Part shown: positions 43,251 through 53,669 of the stretch, one piece after another
How positions within the stretch are numbered: position 1 is the stretch's first letter
Layout: each line of letters starts with the position of its first letter
Source of the DNA: Acidobacteriaceae bacterium
GTDB taxonomy: Bacteria; Acidobacteriota; Terriglobia; Bryobacterales; Bryobacteraceae
Length of the DNA: 64,000 nt
Direction of reading: 5' to 3'
Assembly (NCBI GenBank): GCA_019240405.1
Contig: JAFAYL010000020.1
Coordinates: 158,865 to 222,864, forward strand
Notes under the pieces: model-generated
Database searches by the model: none
What the model saw: only the letters and a program-made list of their open reading frames with translations
Told to the model about the DNA's origin: nothing
Translations under genes and position numbers: made by a program

Positions 43251-45642
43251 GTCCCTGCTTCAATTCGGCGAACTGAAAGAGCTCCTTGCAAAATACGCAG
43301 GCAGCATCGCCGGCCGAAGCCTTGTGCTCGAACTGGTGCCGCGCAGAGATCGCGCTGCGCTCGAAGCTGATCTGGCCGAAGCCAGCGAGGCCATCGGCTA
43401 CCTCCGTGAAGTTTCGGGCGCGCAAGAACCCTCGCATGGCGCCGCCATACGGCTGCGCTTCGATCAACTCCGGGACATTGCGCTCTCTCTACGCACGCTT
43501 CGTGTCGAAGGCGCTTCTCTCGACGGTCGGCAAATTCTAGACCTGTTTCACACGCTTGCGCTCGCAGGTGAATATCGCGGCATTCTGTTATCAGTTTCGA
43601 ACCGTTATCCGCGCTTGGCGCATCGCGGCGGCAGTTTGGCGGATCTTCGCGGAATTTCACGCCGCTATCAGCGCGCTTTTCTTCCCGACGGCAGCCTGGC
43701 TGACGAGGCGAGCGTCACACTCGGGCGGATCCGGCGCGAGATCGAGCGGCAGCAAAGGAATATTCAAGATTCACTCGCGCGTTTTATGCGGGCTCACCGT
43801 GACGACGGCACCCTTCAGGAAGACTTCGTCACCATCCGCGAAGACCGCTACGTGGTTCCGATTGTCGCCGGACAGAAAGGGCGCGTAGACGGCGTTATTC
43901 ATGGCGCGAGCGGTACCGGCCGCACGCTTTTCGTCGAGCCGCTCGACACAATTGAGCTGAACAATCAACTTGTCAGGCTGCGCGAAGACGAGCTTCGCGA
44001 AATCGATCGCATTCTTGCCGAGATCACCGACGCGCTTCGCGAACACAGCCCTGAAATCATGGCCAGCGCTGACACCCTTGCAGAATTCGATTGCATTTTC
44101 GCCAAGGCCGGATTCGCGCACGATTACGAAGCAGCGATTCCACGGTTCAGCGACACGCCCCGAAAGCTGAGGCTCCGAGAAGCGCGCCATCCTTTACTCG
44201 AAACCGTGCTGCGGAAACAACGCAAACCCATTATTCCGATTTCTTTTGAGCTCGATGAAGATCGCCACTGTTTGCTGATCAGTGGTCCGAACACGGGCGG
44301 CAAAACCGTCACTCTAAAGACCGCAGGATTGTTAGCTGTGATGGCGCATGCCGCTATTCCGGTGCCTTGCGCCGAAGCCGAGTTCCCTCTGCTTGAGGAC
44401 GTGCTCGCCGATATCGGCGACACGCAATCGATCGCTGAAAGCCTTAGCAGTTTTTCCGGACATTTACTACACGTCAAGGAAATGCTTGCGCGCGTCACGC
44501 CAGACACTCTGGTGTTGCTCGATGAGCTGGGCCGCGCAACCGACCCTGAAGAAGGAGGCGCGCTTGGCGTCGCGGTCCTCGATCAGTTCCGTCAATCGGG
44601 CGCATTCTGTCTCGCTTCAACGCATCTGCTTCCGTTAAAGCTGTACGGCGCGAATACGCCCGGTGTCTTGAACGGCTCCATGGGTTTCAACGAAGCCACT
44701 CTGCAGCCCACATACGAGCTGCGCCTCGGTATGCCTGGTAAATCCGCGGGACTCGATATCGCAACCCGCCTCGAGATGCCGGAACCCGTGCTCACGCATG
44801 CGCGGCAGGTACTCCCACGAATTCAGGCTGATTTTCAGGAACTGCTCGCGGAGCTGCACCGCCAAGTCGATGAAAATGCTCAGCGCGCCAGGCAGATGGA
44901 GGAAGCTACTCGCCGGCTTTCAAAACGTCAGGCTGAGGTAGAGCGCGAAGCTGCTCAACATGAACAGCAACGCCAGAGCGAGTGGGAGAAAAAATCGGAG
45001 TCGATCATTGCCGATTTCGAAGCGCGAGCCCAGATCGCGATGGACCGCCTGGCTGAAGCGGCCGAACAGCGCAAAGCGGCCGAGCAGGCACAGCGCATAC
45101 TCGCCAAAACCAAACGCGAGTTTCGGGAAGAAGCCGCCGAGGCAATCACCTTAGCCAGCGCAAAAGGAGCCGCAGCCGAGCGCCTGCCCATCGAAGAGGG
45201 CGCAACGGTGCGTTTGAGGGATGTTCGCGAGCCCGCGACGGTTAGGCGACTGCTCAAAAATGGAATGTTCGAGGTAGAAGCGGGTTTCCTCAAAATGCAG
45301 GTCCCCGGCGAAGACATTTTGGAAGTAGTGCCGGCCACCGCAAAGAGCAGACTTCCTAAAAACGTTCGATTCGACGCCGGGCCATCATGGAATTTATTGC
45401 AAAGGGAACTCAACATCATCGGCCAGCGCGCCGAAGAAGCAGTCGAACACGTCGATAAGTTCCTGGACTCCGCCGCGCTCGCTTCGGTAAATCGCGTGCG
45501 CATCGTTCACGGCCACGGAATGGGAGTGCTGAAGAAAGCAGTCGGTGAATTCCTAGCCTCCAGTCCCCACGTCAGCCGGTTCTACCCTGCCACACAATCA
45601 GAAGGGGGTGCCGGAGCAACCATCGTGGAACTGCGGGAGTAA
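43234..45642 (+). CDS. mutS2: MutS2 family ATPase with C-terminal Smr domain
   Basis: The 802-residue MutS-like protein lacks the mismatch-binding domain and acts in recombination control or ribosome-collision rescue, depending on species. The core ABC-type ATPase shows Walker [15 protein letters not shown], Walker [19 protein letters not shown] and the signature SLSSFSGH. A long coiled coil rich in Glu/Gln/Ala (about residues 530-640) precedes a C-terminal Smr endonuclease domain with [12 protein letters not shown]. It overlaps the end of the NUDIX gene. Confidence 0.95.
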   Translation: MPFSSESLLQFGELKELLAKYAGSIAGRSLVLELVPRRDRAALEADLAEASEAIGYLREVSGAQEPSHGAAIRLRFDQLRDIALSLRTLRVEGASLDGRQILDLFHTLALAGEYRGILLSVSNRYPRLAHRGGSLADLRGISRRYQRAFLPDGSLADEASVTLGRIRREIERQQRNIQDSLARFMRAHRDDGTLQEDFVTIREDRYVVPIVAGQKGRVDGVIHGASGTGRTLFVEPLDTIELNNQLVRLREDELREIDRILAEITDALREHSPEIMASADTLAEFDCIFAKAGFAHDYEAAIPRFSDTPRKLRLREARHPLLETVLRKQRKPIIPISFELDEDRHCLLISGPNTGGKTVTLKTAGLLAVMAHAAIPVPCAEAEFPLLEDVLADIGDTQSIAESLSSFSGHLLHVKEMLARVTPDTLVLLDELGRATDPEEGGALGVAVLDQFRQSGAFCLASTHLLPLKLYGANTPGVLNGSMGFNEATLQPTYELRLGMPGKSAGLDIATRLEMPEPVLTHARQVLPRIQADFQELLAELHRQVDENAQRARQMEEATRRLSKRQAEVEREAAQHEQQRQSEWEKKSESIIADFEARAQIAMDRLAEAAEQRKAAEQAQRILAKTKREFREEAAEAITLASAKGAAAERLPIEEGATVRLRDVREPATVRRLLKNGMFEVEAGFLKMQVPGEDILEVVPATAKSRLPKNVRFDAGPSWNLLQRELNIIGQRAEEAVEHVDKFLDSAALASVNRVRIVHGHGMGVLKKAVGEFLASSPHVSRFYPATQSEGGAGATIVELRE

Positions 45643-45748
45643 AGCTTTTCCGGGTCAGAGTTTCTTACCTTTTGCCACCTGAGAGCGCTGCAAGAAGGTT
45701 TTCGGGTAAGCTCCTCGACCGCACACCTTGAATTCTCGAGCTTCGGCA

Positions 45749-46027
45749 TCAGCCAGAGAAGATCATGCGGCCCAATTCATCACCAAGTCGTCTCACTTCT
45801 TCCGGATCAGTGCTCCTCCGGAAGCGCTCGGCGAGATCAAAGAAGTCCTGCCGCTTGCGGCTCTCAACTTCGATTCCATTCTCGATCAGTTCAACCAGCA
45901 TGCGGTTTGCACTCAGCCGGCGCGCTCTTGCCATAACGCGGACTTTAGTAGCCGTCCCTGACGGCAAAGTGACGCTCTGCCGAACAGCCCGTTTCATTCT
46001 AGAGCTCACTTCACCAGTATGCACCAA
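45749..46027 (-). CDS. Ribbon-helix-helix DNA-binding protein (CopG-like)
   Basis: The protein has 92 residues (82 if the start is ATG 45997). The N-terminal part has the ribbon-helix-helix pattern: a polar beta strand (RQSVTLPSGTATKVRVMAR) followed by two helices (SANRMLVELIENGIE). The C-terminal half is helical and acidic. Such proteins are often antitoxins or small autoregulatory repressors. No toxin gene is next to it: the neighbours are mutS2 and a DUF1684 gene. It may be an orphan antitoxin or a transcription regulator. Confidence 0.7.
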   Translation of the reverse strand: MVHTGEVSSRMKRAVRQSVTLPSGTATKVRVMARARRLSANRMLVELIENGIEVESRKRQDFFDLAERFRRSTDPEEVRRLGDELGRMIFSG

Positions 46028-46104
46028 AATGGTGCACTGAAATCAACCGAAGCCGGACCTTTGGCCCGCCGTCTATCTTTCGCTCCCCTTGCTAAAATCC
46101 CGTT

Positions 46105-46962
46105 GTGCATCGGTTCTTGGCTGGGATGGCCATTTTCGTCGCCGCTCTCGCCGCGGCCGCCAGCAACGTGCCGTCCAACTATCTCGATTCCATCCGCAAA
46201 TGGCAAAAACATCGCGACGCAGGCCTACGTTCCGAAGATAGCTGGTTGACTCTAGTGGGACTCTTCTGGCTGAAGCCAGGCGATAACACGATCGGCTCGG
46301 CCGATTCGAACGACTTCGTTCTGCCGAAATCCGCTCCCGCGCAGCTTGGTAAGCTCCGGCTCAACGGCGACCAAGTCACCTTCGTCAGCGCTGAAGGCGC
46401 CTCGCGCGCGCTCTCCTGGAGCGAGGAAAAACCCGACGTCGTTCGCTCCGGCACAGTCTCGTTTTACGTGATCAAGCGTGGAAACCGGTTAGGCATCCGC
46501 GCCAAAGATAACGGCAGCGAGGTTCGCAAGAACTTCACGGGACTCAAATATTTCCCGATCAACCCCCAGTTCCGGTTTCAAGCTAAATTAATTTCCGATC
46601 CGAAGACGATCCCCATCTTAAACGTGCTCGGCGAAACAGAGCTCCAGCAAAGCCCCGGTATCGTTGAATTCACATACAAAGGGCAGAATTTTCATCTCCG
46701 CCCGATCTACGAAGGTCAAACTCTTTTCTTCCTCTTCAAAGATCCGACTAACAAAACGCAGACCTATCAAGCCGGTCGCATGCTGAACACACCGCTTCCC
46801 GTGAACGGCACAGTCGATCTCGATTTCAACAAGGCCTACAATCCGCCGTGTACGTTTACGCCATACGCCACTTGCCCGCTGCCGCCCAGCGAGAATCGTT
46901 TGCCGATCTCAATCGAAGCAGGCGAACTGCGTTATGGGAAAGGTCATCCGAATAGCCGTTAA
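46105..46962 (+). CDS. DUF1684 family protein, exported
   Basis: This 285-residue protein has a short N-terminal signal-like segment (MAIFVAALAAAASN). The DUF1684 signature is clear: YLDSIRKWQKHRDAGL, SEDSWLTLVGLFWLKPGDN, FPINPQFRFQAKL and a C-terminal Cys-Pro block (YNPPCTFTPYATCPLPPSEN). The family is widespread in soil bacteria but has no established biochemical role. It starts at GTG 46105. It is probably independent of the rlu gene 17 bp downstream, or co-transcribed with it. Confidence 0.85.
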   Translation: MHRFLAGMAIFVAALAAAASNVPSNYLDSIRKWQKHRDAGLRSEDSWLTLVGLFWLKPGDNTIGSADSNDFVLPKSAPAQLGKLRLNGDQVTFVSAEGASRALSWSEEKPDVVRSGTVSFYVIKRGNRLGIRAKDNGSEVRKNFTGLKYFPINPQFRFQAKLISDPKTIPILNVLGETELQQSPGIVEFTYKGQNFHLRPIYEGQTLFFLFKDPTNKTQTYQAGRMLNTPLPVNGTVDLDFNKAYNPPCTFTPYATCPLPPSENRLPISIEAGELRYGKGHPNSR

Positions 46963-46979
46963 TTCCCTACCATAGGATC

Positions 46980-47918
46980 GTGGTTCTAACCGCCGAGCAG
47001 TACGATCGCGGCAAGCGCCTCGACGCATTCCTGCATGAACGGTTACCCGAGTACAGCCGTTCACGTCTTCAATCGTGGATTAAAGAGGGCACAGTCGTGC
47101 TAGACGGAAAGGCTTCGCGCGCGTCTTACACTCTTCGAGGCGGCGAACAAGTATCCGTAACTCCGGCCATCCGCGCACCGCTAAAAGCCGAACCCGAAAA
47201 TCTGCCGCTCAAAATTCTTTACGAAGATCCAGATGTAGTCGTCATAGATAAGCCCGCAGGCATGGTGGTTCATGCGGGCGCAGGCCACTCTCAAGGTACG
47301 CTTGTCAATGCCCTTCTACATCATTTCGGAGTGCTTTCTTCCGTCAACGGCGATCTGCGCCCCGGCATCGTCCATCGTCTCGATCGCGACACGAGCGGCG
47401 TGCTCGTCGTTGCTCGTACGGACCGAGCGCACCAATCATTAGCCGGGCAGTTCCACCACAGGCAGGTAGAAAAAACGTATTTAGCCCTCGTGCATGGACG
47501 CATGAAGCAGGCTCAAGGTCGAATCAGCGCACCGATCACGCGTGATCCCGTCCGTCGCACACGTATGAGCGCTCGCTCCCGTTCAGGCCGCACCGCCCTC
47601 ACCGAGTACCGCGTTCTCGAGCAATTCGCTCGCTTCAGCCTTCTCGAAGTTCGAATCAAAACCGGACGTACCCATCAAATTCGGGTTCACCTTTCAAGCC
47701 TCGGGCATCCCATCGTAGGCGACCGGCTCTACGGCGCGCCGGCAAAACCTCCCGGCCTCCCTCCTCTTGAGCGTTTCTTCCTGCATGCTCACAAGCTCGG
47801 GTTCCGTTCGCCTTCGACAGGCGATCCCATCCGCATCGAAAGCCCGCTGCCTCCTGAGCTTTCCGCTATTTTGGATTTTCTCCCCACACCCGATCCCAAG
47901 CCGGCACAGGTAGAATAA
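46980..47918 (+). CDS. RluA/RluD-family rRNA pseudouridine synthase with S4 domain
   Basis: This 312-residue enzyme isomerises uridine to pseudouridine in 23S rRNA. The N-terminal S4 RNA-binding domain (KRLDAFLHERLPEYSRSRLQ) is followed by the catalytic domain with VVIDKPAGMVVHAGAGHS and the catalytic-Asp motif HRLDRDTSG. A later block, TGRTHQIRVHLSSLGHPIVG, is typical of RluD-type members. It starts at GTG 46980. Which positions it modifies cannot be stated. Confidence 0.92.
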   Translation: MVLTAEQYDRGKRLDAFLHERLPEYSRSRLQSWIKEGTVVLDGKASRASYTLRGGEQVSVTPAIRAPLKAEPENLPLKILYEDPDVVVIDKPAGMVVHAGAGHSQGTLVNALLHHFGVLSSVNGDLRPGIVHRLDRDTSGVLVVARTDRAHQSLAGQFHHRQVEKTYLALVHGRMKQAQGRISAPITRDPVRRTRMSARSRSGRTALTEYRVLEQFARFSLLEVRIKTGRTHQIRVHLSSLGHPIVGDRLYGAPAKPPGLPPLERFFLHAHKLGFRSPSTGDPIRIESPLPPELSAILDFLPTPDPKPAQVE

Positions 47919-47928
47919 AGTCATCTCA

Positions 47929-48894
47929 ATGAAGTTTCGAGCAGCACCTTCGGTGGGCCTCGCCCTGCTTGCCGCCCTGTTTCTCGTCCCGATTCAGGGT
48001 CAGCAAAATCAAACCAATCCGCAATCCTCGCCGCCGGAACAGATCCATCAGCCCGGCGCAATCGTAACCGAAGTCACGCGGGTGAACATGCTGTTCACCG
48101 TCACAGACAAGCACGGCCGGTTCGTAACCGATCTCAATAAGAACGATTTCGAAGTATTCGAGAGCAAAAAGCCGCAGGCTATCCTCGAGTTCACCTCCGA
48201 AACCGATCTCCCGCTCCGCCTTGCGATCTTGATTGACACCAGCAACAGCATTCGCGAGCGATTCAAATTTCAGCAAGAAGCGGCGACAAATTTCATTAAC
48301 AGCGTTATGCGCGAGCAGGATAAGGCGATTGTGGTGAGTTTCGATACCGCAGCGGAGCTAGTCGCCGATCTCACCAATGACACAGGCACGCTGGAGAATG
48401 CGGTGCGCCGTCTGCGCCCCGGTGGCGGAACGTCACTTTACGACGCCATCTATTTCGCCTGCAAAGAAAAATTGATGCAAGACAAGCCGCTCTACAAATT
48501 TCGGCGCGCCATGGTGATCTTGAGCGACGGCGAAGATAACGAGAGCCGCTACAGCCGCGATCAGGCGCTCGAGATGGCGCAGCGTGCTGATACCGTCATC
48601 TACACCATCTCGACAAACATCAGCCACATCGAGACCGATGGCGACAAGGTGATGCGCTACTTCGCTCAACAGACCGGAGGCGTTGCCTTCTTCCCTTTTC
48701 AAGCCAAGGATCTGAACCAATCCTTTGAAAACATCGCGAACGAGCTGCGCCACCAGTACAACCTGTTCTATCGGCCTGAGCCTCTCAGAACGGATGGCCA
48801 GTATCATCCCGTCGAAATCAAGATCAAAGGTCGCAAAGACTTGGTCGTGCGGGCGCGCAAGGGATATTACGCGCGCCGGTCTGCAAATACATAA
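47929..48894 (+). CDS. VWFA-related protein of acidobacterial type, secreted
   Basis: The 321-residue protein has a signal peptide ending near IQGQ. A short N-terminal beta domain (VNMLFTVTDKHGRFVTDLNK) precedes a von Willebrand factor A domain. The metal-ion-dependent adhesion site is LIDTSNSIRE (DxSxS), with the distal elements GGGTSLYDAI and LSDGEDNESR. It matches the VWFA-related family that is strongly expanded in Acidobacteriota and is one of the taxonomic hints of this window. It probably mediates protein-protein or surface interactions; no partner is visible. Confidence 0.92.
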   Translation: MKFRAAPSVGLALLAALFLVPIQGQQNQTNPQSSPPEQIHQPGAIVTEVTRVNMLFTVTDKHGRFVTDLNKNDFEVFESKKPQAILEFTSETDLPLRLAILIDTSNSIRERFKFQQEAATNFINSVMREQDKAIVVSFDTAAELVADLTNDTGTLENAVRRLRPGGGTSLYDAIYFACKEKLMQDKPLYKFRRAMVILSDGEDNESRYSRDQALEMAQRADTVIYTISTNISHIETDGDKVMRYFAQQTGGVAFFPFQAKDLNQSFENIANELRHQYNLFYRPEPLRTDGQYHPVEIKIKGRKDLVVRARKGYYARRSANT

Positions 48895-48949
48895 GAAACA
48901 AAACCGCTTCTATTTGTTTTGGCTATACTGACTGGAAAGGATCTCCGAA

Positions 48950-50026
48950 ATGGATGAAAAAGAGCGCAACCGCACCTTAGCCCTCACAATGGGCCAAATC
49001 GAAAAGCAATTCGGCAAAGGCTCTATCCTGCGCCTCGGCGCGAAGGAAGCCATCGTTCCCGTGTCGTCCATCTCAACGGGATCGATTTCGGTCGATTACG
49101 CGCTTGGCGTCGGCGGATTTCCGCGCGGCCGTATTTGCGAGATCTTCGGTCCTGAGTCATCCGGCAAGACGACGATTGCATTGCAAGTGGTCGCCGAAGC
49201 CCAGAAGCAGGGCGGAATGGCGGCTTTCATTGATGTAGAGCACGCGCTCGACCCGGTCTATGCAAAGCAACTAGGCGTGGATGTGGATAATCTCCTGGTT
49301 TCTCAGCCCGACTTCGCTGAGCAAGCGCTGGAAATCACGAGTACGCTCATTAGCTCCGGATCTATTGATGTGCTGGTTGTCGATTCCGTCGCGGCTTTGG
49401 TACCCAAGGCAGAGCTCGATGGCGAAATGGGCGATACACATATGGGCGTGCAGGCCCGGTTGATGTCGCAGGCAATGCGCAAACTCACCGGCATCGTTTC
49501 GAAATCGAATACGTGCCTCATCTTCATCAACCAGATTCGTGAAAAAATCGGCGTGATGTTCGGCAACCCGGAGACCACCACCGGCGGCCGCGCCCTAAAA
49601 TTCTATTCTTCAATTCGCGTCGATATCCGCCGGATTGCCGCTATCAAGGATGGCGAAGCAGTTACGGGTAGCCGCACTAAAGTAAAGGTCGTGAAAAACA
49701 AGGTCGCCCCGCCATTTCGAGAAGCCGAATTCGACATCATTTACGGCGAGGGCATTTCACGTGAAGGCGATCTGCTCGATCTCGGCGCCGCAAACAATAT
49801 CATTGAGAAGAGCGGCTCCTGGTTCAGTTACAAAGGCGAGCGCATCGGCCAAGGCCGCGAGAACGCGCGCCAATTCTTGAAAGACAATCCCGATATCCGC
49901 GCCAAGATCGATACTGAGCTGCGCAAAACTTTGGGCCTGACAAAAGTCTCCGAGCCGCAGCCATCAGCGCCGAATCCCACTCCCATCGATACGGCGAAGC
50001 AGAGCGTCGCGGCACGCGGCCGTTAG
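48950..50026 (+). CDS. recA: Recombinase RecA
   Basis: This protein forms filaments on single-stranded DNA, catalyses strand exchange and stimulates LexA cleavage. It has 358 residues. Walker A is GPESSGKTT, Walker [16 protein letters not shown]...[13 protein letters not shown]; the L2-region block [19 protein letters not shown] is intact. The C-terminus is Pro/Ser-rich and basic. A TATACT (48924-48929) lies just upstream, but no good -35 and no recognisable SOS box was found, so its regulation is open. Confidence 0.97.
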   Translation: MDEKERNRTLALTMGQIEKQFGKGSILRLGAKEAIVPVSSISTGSISVDYALGVGGFPRGRICEIFGPESSGKTTIALQVVAEAQKQGGMAAFIDVEHALDPVYAKQLGVDVDNLLVSQPDFAEQALEITSTLISSGSIDVLVVDSVAALVPKAELDGEMGDTHMGVQARLMSQAMRKLTGIVSKSNTCLIFINQIREKIGVMFGNPETTTGGRALKFYSSIRVDIRRIAAIKDGEAVTGSRTKVKVVKNKVAPPFREAEFDIIYGEGISREGDLLDLGAANNIIEKSGSWFSYKGERIGQGRENARQFLKDNPDIRAKIDTELRKTLGLTKVSEPQPSAPNPTPIDTAKQSVAARGR

Positions 50027-50047
50027 TTTTCGCAGAGTACGCCAGGA

Positions 50048-50080
50048 TTAGCGTATCTACGGGAAGTCGTGATACGCTAA
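50048..50080 (+). terminator. Perfect 10-bp hairpin after recA
   Basis: TTAGCGTATC (50048-50057) and GATACGCTAA (50071-50080) are exact inverted repeats with a 13-nt loop, 22 bp after the recA stop. There is no T-run, so it may be a factor-dependent terminator, an mRNA 3'-end stabiliser or a protein site. Confidence 0.45.
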
Positions 50081-50150
50081 CGGAAAATTCAAGCCTGCTT
50101 CGAGATCGGGAGTCTCAGGCGCCTTGATAGTCCATTCAGGGGTGAACACA

Positions 50151-53100
50151 ATGCGAACTCTCACTGTTGTAGCTCTCGCTTTTCTCTTCTGCTTCGCTCA
50201 AATTCAAGCACAGGAAGCAACGGGAAAAATCACGGGAACCGTTACCGATCCTAGCGGCAGCGTGGTTCCCGATGCGCGGATCACAGTCACGAATGTGGAA
50301 ATTGGTATCGACCATCAAACCACCTCCGATCGCAACGGCACATATCAGGCGCTGGATCTTCCAATCGGCCCTTATCGAGTAACAGCAGCGGCAACAGGAT
50401 TTAAAACCATCGTTGTCGATTCCAAGACTCGGCTTGAGATTAATCAGACATTGCGCATCGACATCACACTCCAAATCGGTCAGGTAAGCAGCGCTATAGA
50501 GGTACAAAGCCAACCTTCCATGGTGGAAACGGAGAATCAGACGGTCGGGGCTACAGTCACTGGCCAAGCGATCTACGAGCTCCCGCTAAACGGCCGCGAT
50601 ACGCTTGACCTACTCAAGACCCAGCCCGGTATAACCCCATCGAACCCCGATAACGGGGGCGCCGGCAACTACAGCATAGGCGGCCAGCGAACCGATTCCG
50701 TTACGTATCTGCTCGATGGCGGCAACAATACTGCGCTTCTAGCGAATACCGTTGTGGCGGATCCAAATCCGGATGCAGTCGCGGAGTTTCGCGTTTTGGA
50801 GAGCGATTACAGCGCAGAATACGGCCGAAATGCGGGCGGCATTGTCAGTGTCGTGACAAAGAGCGGCACTAACCAGCTCCACGGGACGGCTTACGATTAC
50901 GTCCGCAACAATTTCTTCGACGCGAATCCATTTTTCAACAACGAGCAGAACCTTCCCGTTCCCGTGTTGAAGCGCAATCAGTTCGGAGGGACGCTCGGCG
51001 GCCCAATTATTATTCCAAAGGTCTTTAACGGTCGCGACAAGCTCTTCTTCTTTTTCTCGTACGAAGGACAGCGCCAAACTTCAACCGACACTAGCCAAGG
51101 CAAAGTCAACACGTTTACTCCCGCCGAAGCAAGCGGCGATTTTGGCCCCGGACCCGTAGCTAACTTCCTGCTCGCGAACCCGCAATACCAGCCCAACCCC
51201 GCGCTCGCGGCCCAAGGCATCATCGCTCCCTCGGCCATCAGCCCCGCCGCCCAAGCGTATTTCACGAATAATCTGATTCCAACGTCCCCGGCAGGCTTCC
51301 TGTTCCCCCAAGCCATTTCGACTTCAAATTACGATTCGTATCTCGGCCGCTTCGATTACAACATCACATCAAGAGATGTGATTTCCGGAACGTTCAGTTA
51401 CAAGAACTGGCCCGTTCTCTATCCGTTCACCGAAAATAACGTGGCCGGTTACCCGGTCACCTCGGGTGATATTAGCTATTACGGAACTGTCTCCTACACG
51501 CATACCTTCACTCCCAACCTGCTGAATGAATTCCGCGCGACCGCGCAACGTCTCAACCATCAGAGAGATATTCCGGCGGTCAGCCTGCCGACCCCAACGC
51601 AACTTGGGTTCAACATCGCTTCGGATAATCCGACCGGTCCGCCCGTCATCTTCTTCGATACCTCCGCTCTCACCGTCGGCCTGGACGGACACGGCCCCAC
51701 CTACGAGATAGACAACACCTACGCTTATTACGACAATCTTTCGTGGACGAAAGGCAGTCACAACTGGAAGTTTGGCTTCTATTTTTCGCCGTATCAGAAC
51801 AACACGAGTTATAGCTACTTTACGAACGGCGCCTTCGATTTCTATGGGTCGACGACCGGTTTGGATTTTGCGGATTTCCTCCTCGGCCTACCCGATGACT
51901 ACTTCCAAAACGGCAAAGCTCCGTCTAACATTCGCTCGCATCAGTACGCCGGGTTTGCCCAGGATGCTTGGAAAGTGACGAGGCGGCTCACCCTGTCGCT
52001 TGGCTTGCGCTACGAATACAATCAGCCGAAATACGACACTCAGGGCCGCACCTTCGACTTCATCCCTGGCCTGCAATCGCAGCGTTTCGTGAACGCTCCT
52101 CCCGGCCTTGTTTTTCCTGGCGATCCGGGCGCTCCGAAGGGCGTGAATTTCCCCGATTATCACGATTGGGCGCCGCGCTTCGGCTTCGCTTGGGACGTTT
52201 TTGGAAACGCGAAAACGAGTATTCGCGGAGGTTGGGGCATCTTCTACGACATTTTGAAAGGCGAGGACAACCTCCAGTTCAACGGGGTCATTCCGTTCTT
52301 CGGCGGGGCAACGCTGTACGCCGGCCAAACGCCCACTGGCGCGTTGACCCTGCAGGATCCATACGGATCTTCAGGCGTGCCGGATCCGTTCCCGTCCACG
52401 CCACCGAGCAAAGACGTGAGCTTCGCCCAGTATCTTCCGTTCGGTGATCAAGGTATTTATCTGGTGGATCCCAAGCTCAAGACACCGTACGTGTATCAAT
52501 ACAATCTGTCTATCCAGCAGCAACTGCCTTGGAGCATGATGTTCGAAATCGGCTATTTGGGATATTCCGCTCACGGGCTAACCGGGATCGTCGATATCAA
52601 CCCGATGATTCCCGGCACCGGCACGCGCATCTACAACGCCCCGTACGGCTTCGATGAATTCAGTTATCTAGACGAATTCCAAAACGTTACCCGAGCCAAT
52701 TACAACGGCATGGAAGTGAAGCTGCGCCGCGAGACCACCTCGGCCGCCGGCTTGGGGAAAATGTTCTTTACAATCGGCTACACGTGGTCGCACGAGATCG
52801 ACAACGTATCCGGGTACCGCCAGAGAAATTCCACAGTTCCGGCATTCGATCACGAGCTGTTTCGCGCTTCCGGCGACACGGATGTCAGGCAGGTGTTCAC
52901 GCTGTCCGGCGGTTGGGAGCTGCCGTTCGATCGCCTATGGCAGCAGGGGCCGAAACTCCTCACATCGGGCTGGAGTTTGTATCCCATTTTCACTTGGCGC
53001 ACCGGATTTCCGCTCGATGTTTTCGCATACTCGCTCTTTACCTCAACTGACGATCCTGGCCCTTCGGGCGCGGGCGACGCCGGGATCGTTCACGCGGATC

Positions 53101-53522
53101 TTGTCGGAAACGGCGTAACCACTCTGAATCCTTTTACGTACCAGACGCTCACGAATCCGAATAATTCGAACAGCGTATCGTCGGGGAATTACTGGTTCAA
53201 TCCCGTCAATTTCAGCCAGACGCGGTTGGTGAATGCCGACGACTCCGGCACAATCCTGACGTCCTACCCGTACGGAACTTTGCCGCGCAACTCCTTCCGC
53301 GGCCCCGGCGACATCAATCTCGACATTGCCATCTCCAAGCACTTCCGTCCCACCGAGCGGTTGGATATCGAGCTGCGCATGGACGCCTTTGACGCGCTCA
53401 ACCATGCGAATTTCGCCAATCCCGACACGACCATTACCGATCCGACGTTCGGCCAAATTTCCGCTACCGATCCGTTGAGCCCAGCCCGGATTCTGCAGCT
53501 CGCGCTACACTTCGCATTCTGA
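50151..53522 (+). CDS. Oar-like TonB-dependent outer-membrane receptor, copy 1
   Basis: The protein has 1123 residues. A signal peptide (about residues 1-21) is followed by a carboxypeptidase-regulatory/Cna-B-like beta-sandwich (GKITGTVTDPSGSVVPDARI), a plug domain (GQAIYELPLNGRDTLDLLKT) and a large barrel ending in an aromatic residue (LQLALHFAF). This architecture is the hallmark of the large receptor families of Acidobacteriota, thought to import polymers or to serve as surface adhesins. The upstream extension to 50124 lacks a signal peptide, so ATG 50151 is preferred. The ligand is unknown. Confidence 0.9.
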   Translation: MRTLTVVALAFLFCFAQIQAQEATGKITGTVTDPSGSVVPDARITVTNVEIGIDHQTTSDRNGTYQALDLPIGPYRVTAAATGFKTIVVDSKTRLEINQTLRIDITLQIGQVSSAIEVQSQPSMVETENQTVGATVTGQAIYELPLNGRDTLDLLKTQPGITPSNPDNGGAGNYSIGGQRTDSVTYLLDGGNNTALLANTVVADPNPDAVAEFRVLESDYSAEYGRNAGGIVSVVTKSGTNQLHGTAYDYVRNNFFDANPFFNNEQNLPVPVLKRNQFGGTLGGPIIIPKVFNGRDKLFFFFSYEGQRQTSTDTSQGKVNTFTPAEASGDFGPGPVANFLLANPQYQPNPALAAQGIIAPSAISPAAQAYFTNNLIPTSPAGFLFPQAISTSNYDSYLGRFDYNITSRDVISGTFSYKNWPVLYPFTENNVAGYPVTSGDISYYGTVSYTHTFTPNLLNEFRATAQRLNHQRDIPAVSLPTPTQLGFNIASDNPTGPPVIFFDTSALTVGLDGHGPTYEIDNTYAYYDNLSWTKGSHNWKFGFYFSPYQNNTSYSYFTNGAFDFYGSTTGLDFADFLLGLPDDYFQNGKAPSNIRSHQYAGFAQDAWKVTRRLTLSLGLRYEYNQPKYDTQGRTFDFIPGLQSQRFVNAPPGLVFPGDPGAPKGVNFPDYHDWAPRFGFAWDVFGNAKTSIRGGWGIFYDILKGEDNLQFNGVIPFFGGATLYAGQTPTGALTLQDPYGSSGVPDPFPSTPPSKDVSFAQYLPFGDQGIYLVDPKLKTPYVYQYNLSIQQQLPWSMMFEIGYLGYSAHGLTGIVDINPMIPGTGTRIYNAPYGFDEFSYLDEFQNVTRANYNGMEVKLRRETTSAAGLGKMFFTIGYTWSHEIDNVSGYRQRNSTVPAFDHELFRASGDTDVRQVFTLSGGWELPFDRLWQQGPKLLTSGWSLYPIFTWRTGFPLDVFAYSLFTSTDDPGPSGAGDAGIVHADLVGNGVTTLNPFTYQTLTNPNNSNSVSSGNYWFNPVNFSQTRLVNADDSGTILTSYPYGTLPRNSFRGPGDINLDIAISKHFRPTERLDIELRMDAFDALNHANFANPDTTITDPTFGQISATDPLSPARILQLALHFAF

Positions 53523-53669
53523 TTCGAGGGGTTGTTCGCGCGCCCCTCGAATTCACAAACAATTTACAATTTGTCCTTCATAGCCGTGCCCTGCTGGTGA
53601 CACACTCCCGGCAATGGTGCTAAAATCGCGCAAACTACGCTGTTTAGCACACTGTTTTGGGGGTCAAAC

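Noticed and set aside
48895..48949. SOS (LexA) box in front of recA
   Set aside because: Neither a GAAC-N4-GTTC type nor an E. coli type box could be found by eye.
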